From the NCBI GenBank assembly GCA_022566235.1, contig JADFJI010000122.1, positions 1 to 6,812 on the forward strand: a stretch of 6,812 bases of DNA, given 5' to 3'. The notes beneath the pieces were generated by a model. It was not told the DNA's origin. It made no database searches and saw only the letters and a list, made by a program, of their open reading frames with translations. Source of the DNA: Chloroflexota bacterium. Its GTDB lineage: Bacteria > Chloroflexota > Dehalococcoidia > Plut-88900. Each line of letters begins with the position of its first letter. Position 1 is the first letter of the stretch. A program made the translations under genes and the position numbers. This document shows, piece by piece, positions 1 to 5,711 of the stretch.

Positions 1-156
1 GACGATGAGCGGCCCGTAGCCAACCTTCTGCACTAGCGTCCTGGTCCTTTAACCCGCACCAGACAGCTAGGTCAAGGGGCGACGATGTCTGTTGGCCGGA
101 TGATGCCGGGAAACGGTCTACAGGTCCAGAGGCATCGGTTTAGAATCAGGTCCCTA
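1..156. other. Left edge, no gene recognised
   Basis: No convincing gene is visible here. On the plus strand an eleven-codon open stretch beginning at base 1 ends at a TAG at 34-36. It could be the tail of a gene lying to the left, but it is too short to identify. No tRNA cloverleaf, poly-T terminator or repeat array was found. The 7-mer gacgatg occurs at 1-7 and 81-87, which is not meaningful alone. Confidence 0.3.
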
Positions 157-166
157 TTACAGGGAC
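150..166 (-). repeat. Perfect 6-bp inverted repeat across a stop codon
   Basis: GTCCCT at 150-155 and AGGGAC at 161-166 are exact reverse complements separated by five bases. The TAA stop codon of the zinc-ribbon gene (157-159) lies in the loop. The minus-strand transcript could fold into a short hairpin exactly at its coding end. No U-run follows, so it does not qualify as a standard intrinsic terminator. It may still protect the 3' end or be coincidental. Confidence 0.3.
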
Positions 167-390
167 ACACTGCTCACCAGCTCGGGCTCCTCGATTCGGC
201 TAGGTACTTTGTTCAAGGAGTCTGCTCGTGCCGACCACACAGGCATGGGTAGGGCCTGCATCTGCCTGGGAATGTCCGGGTAGGTCACATACCCGCACGC
301 CAGGCATGAATTGAAGGCGCCATTGTGGTCCTTCTCCCGGATGATGTCTCCCGAGCACCTTGGACATGATTTGAAATAGATAGTAGCCAC
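157..390 (-). CDS. Small zinc-ribbon protein, 77 aa
   Basis: A short protein of unknown role with a clear zinc-ribbon signature: CPRC at residues 9-12 and CLACGY at 29-34, giving four cysteines (9, 12, 29, 32) spaced as in a rubredoxin-like or treble-clef zinc ribbon. The segment between the knuckles (REKDHNGAF) is charged and turn-rich, as is usual in such domains. The last 40 or so residues are proline-rich and then polar, with no recognisable domain, membrane helix or signal peptide. The start is GTG at 390, chosen because AAGGAG (397-402) sits six bases upstream. The gene lies on the same strand as the amidase and hydantoinase but 312 nt behind them, with a promoter-like TTGACA element of its own, so it is probably transcribed at least partly on its own. 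Such ribbons may bind nucleic acid, act as metal-binding adaptors or have no known role. Existence as a gene is well supported; function is not. Confidence 0.75.
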   Translation of the reverse strand: MATIYFKSCPRCSGDIIREKDHNGAFNSCLACGYVTYPDIPRQMQALPMPVWSARADSLNKVPSRIEEPELVSSVSL

Positions 391-396
391 CTGACA

Positions 397-402
397 CTCC
401 TT
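397..402 (-). promoter_or_regulatory. Shine-Dalgarno site of the zinc-ribbon gene
   Basis: The minus strand reads AAGGAG here, six bases before the GTG at 390. This decides the GTG start, which would otherwise be easy to miss. Confidence 0.65.
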
Positions 403-421
403 CCTTCACTTATCCAACCAT

Positions 422-451
422 CTCGTAGGAGGATAGCCAGGCGCCTGTCAA
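422..451 (-). promoter_or_regulatory. Candidate promoter for the zinc-ribbon gene
   Basis: On the minus strand a perfect -35 hexamer TTGACA (446-451) is followed after 18 bases by TACGAG (422-427), a poor -10 match with three of six consensus bases. A transcript starting about seven bases after it would have a leader of roughly 25 nt that contains the AAGGAG site. The position is right and the -35 is exact, but the -10 is weak, so this remains a candidate. Confidence 0.35.
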
Positions 452-515
452 CGGACAATGGGGGCTACTTGTAATTTCATTGAGGGAATACCCCCAATTG
501 CATTCGGGATAGGAG

Positions 516-579
516 GCCGAACAGGGTCAGTTGCGGGGTGTTGGTCTTGCCCAGCAGGATGGCGCCTTTAGACTGGAGT
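516..579 (-). pseudogene. Relic of a second amidase-signature gene
   Basis: Bases 534-560 are identical to 1717-1743 inside the intact amidase (27 in a row). The ungapped match extends from 523 to about 579 (against 1706-1762) with scattered mismatches. Read on the minus strand the relic keeps the amidase frame: residues SKGAILLGKTNTPQLTLFG (516-572) align with SAGAILLGKTNTPELTLAG of the intact protein (residues 114-132). Both sides of the match fall into unrelated sequence, and the frame stops at 477-479. There is no Lys or Ser catalytic segment, so no active enzyme can be made. The Glu of the conserved TPE motif is changed to Gln. The likely explanation is a partial tandem duplication or the remains of a paralogous amidase that once followed the present one. 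Confidence 0.65.
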
Positions 580-702
580 TGGCCCGTCAACAGGCGTAGA
601 GGGGATAGCGTTCGACCCGTCTCTGACCGCCGGGACGCAGGATGTTCGCTTCTGTTGGCCCAAGGGGAACGAGGCACGGGATGGAGAGAGGAAGGCCTGG
701 CA

Positions 703-2094
703 TTAAAGTGAGGGCGGCTTCCACCCGCCGAACATCGACTCGATAGACCTGGCTACGGCCAATACCATGTCCTCTCGCCATGCTCCGGCCACCACCTGCA
801 CCCCGATAGGCAAGCCCTCCGGCGAGGTGCCGGCCCGAACGACGGCTCCCGGCCATCCGGTCAGGTTATAAGCGCTGGTGTGGCTAAAGTCTCTGTATCT
901 TTTGTCTTCCTGCGGTGCGCCATGCGGTAGGGCGGGGAAAGCGTCCGCCGGACACAGAATCAGGTCGTAGTCCTTCATGAAGGAAAGCATTTGACTCCGA
1001 AACCTATCTAATTCCTCCAACAAGAAGGTAAACCCAGGGGTATCGATAGCTTCGGACTCTTCTAGCCGCTTATTTATCACGGGGCTCATTTCAGTTGTCC
1101 CGGCCTTTTCTAAAAGCCTGCGGACCCAGGCCTGGCCATCGGCCCCCGAGATACCGTAGTACAGGTCGTTGGTCATGACCAAAGCCGGAGGTAGAGCTTC
1201 TTCTACCACCATGCCGGTGGCTTTAAGGGCCTTCGCCACCTCATGGACTGTCTCAGTCGTTTCTGGAGTGGGGGAGATGATCCCGTTGTCGGTATACACA
1301 GCGACTCTTAGGCCCTTGAGAGCGATATCGTCAGGGTCGCCTAGCGACATCGGGATTATCCCCGGGTCCAGCCAGTCGACTCCAACGAGGAGTTGTAATA
1401 TCAATGCCAGGTCTTCCACATACCTGGCTAAAGGCCCGATCTGAGTCAGCGAGTCCAATGCGCCCATCCCAAAGGGGACTATGTGTCCCGTCCTGGGCAC
1501 TCGACCCGACGTGGGTTTGATGCCGGCGATACCACAGTAATGAGCAGGCGAGCGGATACTCCCACCGGTATCGCTGCCCAGGTCCAGAGGGGAACCTCCT
1601 GCCGCAATGATCGCTGCTGCGCCACCGCTGCTTCCGCCGGGACTCCTGGAGAGGTCGTAGGGATTGTTGGTCCGGCCGTAAATCAGGTTGTCTGTCTCAC
1701 CGGCCAGGGTCAGCTCCGGGGTGTTGGTCTTGCCCAGCAGGATAGCGCCGGCAGACCGGAGACGGGCCACGACAGTCGCGTCTCGCTCAGGCACGAAGGA
1801 CGACCGCCCTTTAGTGCCCCCTGTGGTGATCATGTCCGCCGTGTCCAGGGAGTCCTTAATGGTCATGGGAACGCCGTGAAGTGCAGCCACTACCTCACCC
1901 CCGGCAAGGGCTTCATCAGCTCGACGGGCCGCGTCAAGCGCCCTCTCCCCATCGACCTGCACAACGGCGTTGAGTTTGGGGTTCACTTCCTCGATGCGTT
2001 TTAGGTGGGCATCCACCAGCTCCACTGAGGAAACTTCCTTTTGCCTGATCATCTGGGCCATTTTCGTCGCGGAGAGATAGATAATCTCGTCCAT
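703..2094 (-). CDS. Amidase-signature family hydrolase
   Basis: A full-length amidase-signature enzyme of 463 residues, the usual size, predicted cytoplasmic (no signal peptide or membrane helix seen). These enzymes hydrolyse carboxamides with a Ser-cisSer-Lys triad. The triad is complete: Lys80 in the GVPMTIKD segment, Ser155 (cis-Ser) in GGSSGG at 153-158, and nucleophile Ser179 in GSDTGGSIR. The Lys/cis-Ser/Ser spacing matches the family. Other family landmarks are GAILLGKTNTPELT (116-129), PAHYCGIAGIKPT (183-195) and the C-terminal GLPIGVQVV (427-435). The ATG at 2094 is preferred over an in-frame GTG one codon earlier (2097), because AAGGAG lies five bases before the ATG but only two before the GTG. 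It follows the hydantoinase by 52 nt on the same strand, so co-transcription is likely. Sequence alone cannot separate a general amidase from a carbamoyl- or ureido-acid hydrolase. GatA is unlikely, as no gatB or gatC neighbour is present. Confidence 0.92.
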   Translation of the reverse strand: MDEIIYLSATKMAQMIRQKEVSSVELVDAHLKRIEEVNPKLNAVVQVDGERALDAARRADEALAGGEVVAALHGVPMTIKDSLDTADMITTGGTKGRSSFVPERDATVVARLRSAGAILLGKTNTPELTLAGETDNLIYGRTNNPYDLSRSPGGSSGGAAAIIAAGGSPLDLGSDTGGSIRSPAHYCGIAGIKPTSGRVPRTGHIVPFGMGALDSLTQIGPLARYVEDLALILQLLVGVDWLDPGIIPMSLGDPDDIALKGLRVAVYTDNGIISPTPETTETVHEVAKALKATGMVVEEALPPALVMTNDLYYGISGADGQAWVRRLLEKAGTTEMSPVINKRLEESEAIDTPGFTFLLEELDRFRSQMLSFMKDYDLILCPADAFPALPHGAPQEDKRYRDFSHTSAYNLTGWPGAVVRAGTSPEGLPIGVQVVAGAWREDMVLAVARSIESMFGGWKPPSL

Positions 2095-2099
2095 CACAT

Positions 2100-2105
2100 C
2101 TCCTT
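2100..2105 (-). promoter_or_regulatory. Shine-Dalgarno site of the amidase
   Basis: The minus strand reads AAGGAG, then ATGTG, then the ATG at 2094. The five-base spacing favours this ATG over the GTG at 2097 and over an out-of-frame ATG at 2099. Confidence 0.7.
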
Positions 2106-2146
2106 TTGGACACTACGCACCTTAGAAAAGTGAGGGCGCTCAGGGC

Positions 2147-3529
2147 CTAGAGCGGCATGTGAGGCCCTCGAATAACCCGCTGACCCCTGCCCCTCGCCCC
2201 CGTGACCCTGCCGTTCTCGAAGACCACATCTCCTCTTGAGATCGTGTAGATTGGCCATCCCTGGACCTCCCAACCCTCATACACATCGTACCCCGCGTTA
2301 GAAGCCATCTCTTCGCCTCGAATGGTGCGCTTTATGGCCGGGTCCCACACCACCAGGTCTGCATCGGATCCGACGGCTATCGCACCCTTCTGGGGGAAGA
2401 TGCCGAACAGCTTCGCCGCATTTGTAGAAATCAGCTCCACCCATCGACCTGTAGATATCTTGCCCTTACGAACTCCCTCGGAGTAAAGCATCGGCATAAG
2501 CGTCTCCAGATTGGCCATGCCCGGACGGAAGCTACCCACCTTGAGGCTAGGGTCGAGTTTGTGGTCCAGGGTCCAGGGTGCGTGATCGGTGCAGAGGGTG
2601 TCCACACCTCCCATACTCAACCCCTGCCAGAGGGCATCGACGTCTGAGCGCTCCCGCAAAGGAGGCCATCCCACGTCTTTTGCGCCATCGGGCAGCTGGT
2701 ATCGCTCCCTGGTCAGATAGAGGTAGATGGGCCGAGTTTCGACGTATACCTTCTGGCCCGAGGCGACCGCACGCCGGGCTACGTCCAGGGCAGCAGCGCA
2801 TGAAAGATGGACTATGTAGATGGGCGATTTCGCAGCCTCACCTATGGCGATAGCGCGGGCCGTAGCCACAGCCTCTCCGTAATCGGGCCTGCTGTCGGGG
2901 TAGTAGCGCACATCAGACTGGCCCTCGGCCACAAGGCGTTGCTCCAAAAAGGTATTGATAGGCTTGTCTTCGCAGTGAATCATCGAGAGGATTCCGTTAC
3001 GGCCAGCGGCCTCTATGACTTCGATATAGTCTTGCACTCGCTTATCGAAGCCATAGAGAGTGAATATCTTTATGCTGGTGTATCCCGCCTTCGCCATATG
3101 AGGAAGCTCCCTGATGGCTGCCTGCGAAGGGTCGGTGACCACTGGATGCAAGGTGTAATCGATAATCGCATTAGCCTCGGCATCGGTTTCAGCAACTTGC
3201 AGCATCCCCATCAGGCCCAGGTCTTCTCCACGCTCAGGAAAGACCATGTTTCCAACTGTGGTCACACCCCCGATCGCGGCGCCCACAGTACCGGTATAAA
3301 AGTCGTCCACCATACGGGGCTGGTCCCCCTTGCTCAACAGGTCCATCCGTTCGAGATGAACATGCATATCTATCCCGCCCGGGACGACCAGCTTACCCCT
3401 GGCATCGATCTCATTAACGGCGGTCATGTTGCCGCCAAGCTGCGCTATTTTCCCATCCCGGATGCCAATGTCAGCGGTGAATTCACTTGTAGCAGTAACA
3501 ACAGTACCCCCTCTGATCACAAGGTCCAT
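2147..3529 (-). CDS. Dihydropyrimidinase/D-hydantoinase-type cyclic amidohydrolase
   Basis: A 460-residue cyclic amidohydrolase of the dihydropyrimidinase/hydantoinase branch, the usual length. These cytoplasmic enzymes open six- or five-membered cyclic amides or imides (dihydrouracil, hydantoins) to N-carbamoyl acids. All expected binuclear metal ligands are visible: His56 and His58 in GGIDMHVHLE, Lys154 (expected to be carboxylated) in TSIKIFTLYG, His185 in MIHCEDK, His241 in YIVHLSC and Asp315 in CTDHAPW. Tyr159 sits five residues after the Lys, as the substrate-contact Tyr does in D-hydantoinases. The usual ETCPQY-like segment reads VETRPIYLYLT (273-283), so the substrate may differ. The N-terminal RGGTVV strand and C-terminal SDADLVVWDP belong to the family's beta-sandwich. 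The ATG at 3529 is chosen because AGGAGG lies five bases upstream; an in-frame start 26 codons earlier adds residues with no family character. It heads the leftward gene set and probably shares a transcript with the amidase. Allantoinase is a less likely alternative. Confidence 0.9.
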   Translation of the reverse strand: MDLVIRGGTVVTATSEFTADIGIRDGKIAQLGGNMTAVNEIDARGKLVVPGGIDMHVHLERMDLLSKGDQPRMVDDFYTGTVGAAIGGVTTVGNMVFPERGEDLGLMGMLQVAETDAEANAIIDYTLHPVVTDPSQAAIRELPHMAKAGYTSIKIFTLYGFDKRVQDYIEVIEAAGRNGILSMIHCEDKPINTFLEQRLVAEGQSDVRYYPDSRPDYGEAVATARAIAIGEAAKSPIYIVHLSCAAALDVARRAVASGQKVYVETRPIYLYLTRERYQLPDGAKDVGWPPLRERSDVDALWQGLSMGGVDTLCTDHAPWTLDHKLDPSLKVGSFRPGMANLETLMPMLYSEGVRKGKISTGRWVELISTNAAKLFGIFPQKGAIAVGSDADLVVWDPAIKRTIRGEEMASNAGYDVYEGWEVQGWPIYTISRGDVVFENGRVTGARGRGQRVIRGPHMPL

Positions 3530-3534
3530 AGGTG

Positions 3535-3540
3535 CCTCCT
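3535..3540 (-). promoter_or_regulatory. Shine-Dalgarno site of the hydantoinase
   Basis: The minus strand reads AGGAGG five bases before the ATG at 3529. It decides the start against the longer open frame that begins at 3607. Confidence 0.8.
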
Positions 3541-3856
3541 CACCTCCTAGTTTCATGCCGTTGAGATTAACACACTCCAGTGAAATCATGGACGATTCCA
3601 CACCCACAACGGCCAGGCGGCCTAAAGGAAGAATACAAAGGAGGCAGAAACGCCGCAGCTGACCAGCACAGCGCTATAGATTCGATGGGCTTTTGGAGGT
3701 AGATGATCTCCATTTTTAGCTTTCGAGGCAATTTGCCGCTTGGACAAGAGTGGTGAGCTGAGGAGCTCGGGCCCGTTCTGCTAGCCCTGTGGCACTTGTC
3801 GTATACTGTGTTTCCCAGAAGTGATTCCCAAGCGGGTTGTGCGGGCAATAAGAGTC

Positions 3857-3862
3857 AGGAGG
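3857..3862 (+). promoter_or_regulatory. Shine-Dalgarno site of the deacylase
   Basis: AGGAGG lies five bases before the ATG at 3868. It rules out an upstream in-frame ATG at 3796, whose 24 extra residues have no family character. Confidence 0.8.
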
Positions 3863-3867
3863 GTGTC

Positions 3868-5556
3868 ATGAGGGAATACGACCTTGTAGTTAGGGGCGGG
3901 ACCATAGTAGATGGGACGGGTGTTCCCAGATACCAGGCAGACCTGGCCATCAAAGACGGTCGGGTGTCGATGATCAGCGGCAGGATTCCTCCGGGCGCCG
4001 CTAAGGAGATCGATGCCAGCGGCTGTATCGTAGCCCCGGGGGCCATAGACCTGCACACCCACTACGATGCCCAGCTCAACTGGGACCCCTACGCCACGCT
4101 TTCGGGCTGGTTCGGTGTTACCTCTCTCACTATAGGCCAGTGCGGGTTCGGGTTTGCGCCCACCAGGCCCGAAGATCGAGAGTTGAATATGCGGATGATG
4201 AACCGCATCGAGGCGATCCCGCTAGAGTCCATGAGACTGGGCATGCGATGGGACTGGGAGACCTTCCCCGAGTACCTTGACAGCCTGGACCGGCAAGAGC
4301 TGGGCGTGAACGTAGGGGCGCTGTTCCCCTTCTCTCCGTTGCGGGGCTATGTGCTGGGGATGATTCCCTCGCGAGAAAGGACCTCGGTGACAGAAGAAGA
4401 GCTGAACGAGATGAAGCAGCTCTTCCACGAGGCCATGGAAGCCGGGGCCTTTGGCTTCTCATCAGACATGAATACGGGGGACAGGCCGGAGGACGGGTCC
4501 TGGCTGCCGAGCCACGTGGCCTCCAATGAGGAATACTTAGGCCTGGCGGAGGTGCTGAGCCAGTTCGGAGTAGGGCATATCGGCTGGACCATTGCGAATT
4601 CCGGCGGCCTGCCTCCCGAAAAGAGCCCTAGCCGCCAGCGTGAACTCATGGCCCAGATGATGAGGATCAGTGGTCGTCCTCTACACGTGCTTTTGGAGCA
4701 GGAGTCGGCCCGGGACGCATGGGTGGCGGAGATGCGGGCCGAAGGGCTCCCCCTGCTCACCCAAGAACTGGTTATGGAGGTCAACGCCGAGTTCAAGCTG
4801 GCGGAGTACAACCTCTTCGACACAATGCCCAACTGGGTGCAGCCCCTGGTGGGAAGCATTGAGGAACGGGTGATCAAACTACGAGACCCCGATGTCCGAG
4901 CCGCTATGAAAAAGGATGTAGAAGAGTATGCGTTACTCCGGACAGATTGGAGCAGGATCACCGTCCTGGAGACGGTCCACGAACGGAACTACAAGTACGA
5001 CGGTAAGACCATCGAAGAGATAGCTCGGATGGAGAATAAGCATCCTCTGGATGCTTTCCTGGACCTGGCCCTTGATGAGGCGCTGGAGACCCAGTTCGCT
5101 CACCCCGTTGACCCGGAGCCCCTGGAACAGAACATCACCAACCCATACGGACACATCTCCGTGTCCGATGGCGGCGCCCACACCAGGTACCTTACAACCT
5201 CCACATGGCCCGTCGAGTTCCTGGCCCACTGGGTGAGGGACAGGGAGGTAATGTCCCTGGAGCAAGCCCACTACAAGATGAGTACGCTTCCCGCCTGGTT
5301 CACCGATTTCAAGGACCGGGGGTCCCTTCGGGTCGGGGCGTGGGCCGACATCATGATCTACAACCAGGGAGAGCTAGGCTTCCTTTACGACAAGATGGTC
5401 TACGCTAACGACTTCCCGGGTGGCGAGCGTCGGGTGATCCAGAAGCCCACGGGCCTGCGCTACACGTTGGTAAATGGCGCCGTCACCTTCGAGGGGAACG
5501 AGTGCACCGGGGCCCTGCCGGGCAAGCTGCTTCGCAGCTACGACATGGTAGGCTAG
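3868..5556 (+). CDS. N-acyl-D-amino-acid deacylase-type amidohydrolase
   Basis: A 562-residue metal-dependent amidohydrolase of the D-aminoacylase/N-acyl-D-amino-acid deacylase group, which removes acyl groups from N-acylated (often D-) amino acids. The order of elements fits: N-terminal sandwich strand DLVVRGGTIVDGTG (5-18), metal-binding HTHYDAQ (His63, His65), GQCGFGFAP with the metal-bridging Cys92 (most relatives have GNCG), GAFGFSS (193-199), the DGGAH segment with Asp434, and a C-terminal sandwich with GAWADIMIYN and the closing TGALPGKLLR. His237 and His273 are candidates for the remaining His ligands, but this assignment is uncertain. The protein is longer than classical D-aminoacylases (about 480 residues) and resembles the longer HTHYDAQ subgroup, in which many members have untested substrates. 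No signal peptide is seen, so it is probably cytoplasmic. It is first of the rightward genes, 155 nt before the molybdenum hydroxylase. The enzyme class is firm; the substrate is not. Confidence 0.88.
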   Translation: MREYDLVVRGGTIVDGTGVPRYQADLAIKDGRVSMISGRIPPGAAKEIDASGCIVAPGAIDLHTHYDAQLNWDPYATLSGWFGVTSLTIGQCGFGFAPTRPEDRELNMRMMNRIEAIPLESMRLGMRWDWETFPEYLDSLDRQELGVNVGALFPFSPLRGYVLGMIPSRERTSVTEEELNEMKQLFHEAMEAGAFGFSSDMNTGDRPEDGSWLPSHVASNEEYLGLAEVLSQFGVGHIGWTIANSGGLPPEKSPSRQRELMAQMMRISGRPLHVLLEQESARDAWVAEMRAEGLPLLTQELVMEVNAEFKLAEYNLFDTMPNWVQPLVGSIEERVIKLRDPDVRAAMKKDVEEYALLRTDWSRITVLETVHERNYKYDGKTIEEIARMENKHPLDAFLDLALDEALETQFAHPVDPEPLEQNITNPYGHISVSDGGAHTRYLTTSTWPVEFLAHWVRDREVMSLEQAHYKMSTLPAWFTDFKDRGSLRVGAWADIMIYNQGELGFLYDKMVYANDFPGGERRVIQKPTGLRYTLVNGAVTFEGNECTGALPGKLLRSYDMVG

Positions 5557-5602
5557 GAGAGCTTCAAGCGGCCATAGGCCGAGGCCGTTCAGTGAAGTCG
5601 AT

Positions 5603-5644
5603 GGCTCCTAAGGGTGCCTCTAGTCGCGGCGCGCCGTTGGAGCC
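5603..5644. repeat. Inverted repeat around a 10-bp palindrome
   Basis: GGCTCC at 5603-5608 and GGAGCC at 5639-5644 are exact reverse complements enclosing 30 bases, inside which CGGCGCGCCG (5627-5636) is a perfect palindrome. A shorter hairpin, CGGCC-ATA-GGCCG, lies just before at 5569-5581. All sit in the 155-nt gap between the deacylase and the molybdenum hydroxylase. No T-run follows, so these are not standard terminators. They could be an operator or an RNA fold, or chance in GC-rich DNA. Confidence 0.3.
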
Positions 5645-5711
5645 TACTCCGAGGTAATCAGTGCGCAGAGCGATAGCTAAAAGCCGGATAAGTCAGCAGC
5701 AGGATAAAGGC

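Larger units (their letters stand above)
391..702. other. 312-nt gap between amidase and zinc-ribbon gene
   Basis: This stretch separates the amidase stop from the zinc-ribbon start. It holds the Shine-Dalgarno and promoter-like elements of the zinc-ribbon gene at its left end and an amidase relic at 516-579. Open frames elsewhere in it have atypical composition and no recognisable domain. The part at 580-702 looks like decayed or non-coding DNA. Confidence 0.5.
3530..3867. other. Divergent intergenic region, 338 nt
   Basis: The hydantoinase reads left and the deacylase reads right from this region, so it should hold promoters for both. For the rightward set a TATACT at 3802-3807 could be a -10 about 60 bases before the ATG, but no good -35 lies 16-18 bases upstream of it. 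For the leftward set, on the minus strand, TTGCCT (3726-3731) and GATCAT (3703-3708) are 17 bases apart and match four of six consensus bases each; the leader would be about 170 nt. A small inverted repeat, GAGCT/AGCTC, lies at 3755-3768. No regulator gene, riboswitch or obvious operator was recognised, and the short frames across the region look non-coding. Confidence 0.45.

Noticed and set aside
40..64. Possible tRNA 3' end (cgcacca-like end)
   Set aside because: The GGTTCRA T-loop pattern and a pairing acceptor stem are missing, so no cloverleaf can be drawn.
674..697. GLPLSIPC in a minus-strand frame, resembling a C-terminal amidase segment
   Set aside because: It lies in a frame that overlaps the amidase gene, and on the minus strand it comes before the KTNTPQLT relic, the reverse of the order in a real amidase. 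Probably chance in GC-rich DNA.
1483..2004. Plus-strand open frame of 173 codons antisense to the amidase
   Set aside because: It mirrors the amidase coding strand, has no recognisable domain and no convincing ribosome site; a shadow of the real gene.
2807..3550. Plus-strand open frame of 247 codons antisense to the hydantoinase
   Set aside because: It is complementary to a gene with every metal ligand in place, and its own translation shows no family motif.
3567..3848. 93-codon minus-strand frame in the divergent intergenic region
   Set aside because: No domain, poor composition, no good ribosome site, and it overlaps the expected promoter region and hydantoinase leader.
4347..4961. Minus-strand open frame of 204 codons antisense to the deacylase
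   Set aside because: Ser/Arg-rich low-complexity translation typical of an antisense frame; the plus-strand deacylase explains the coding signal.
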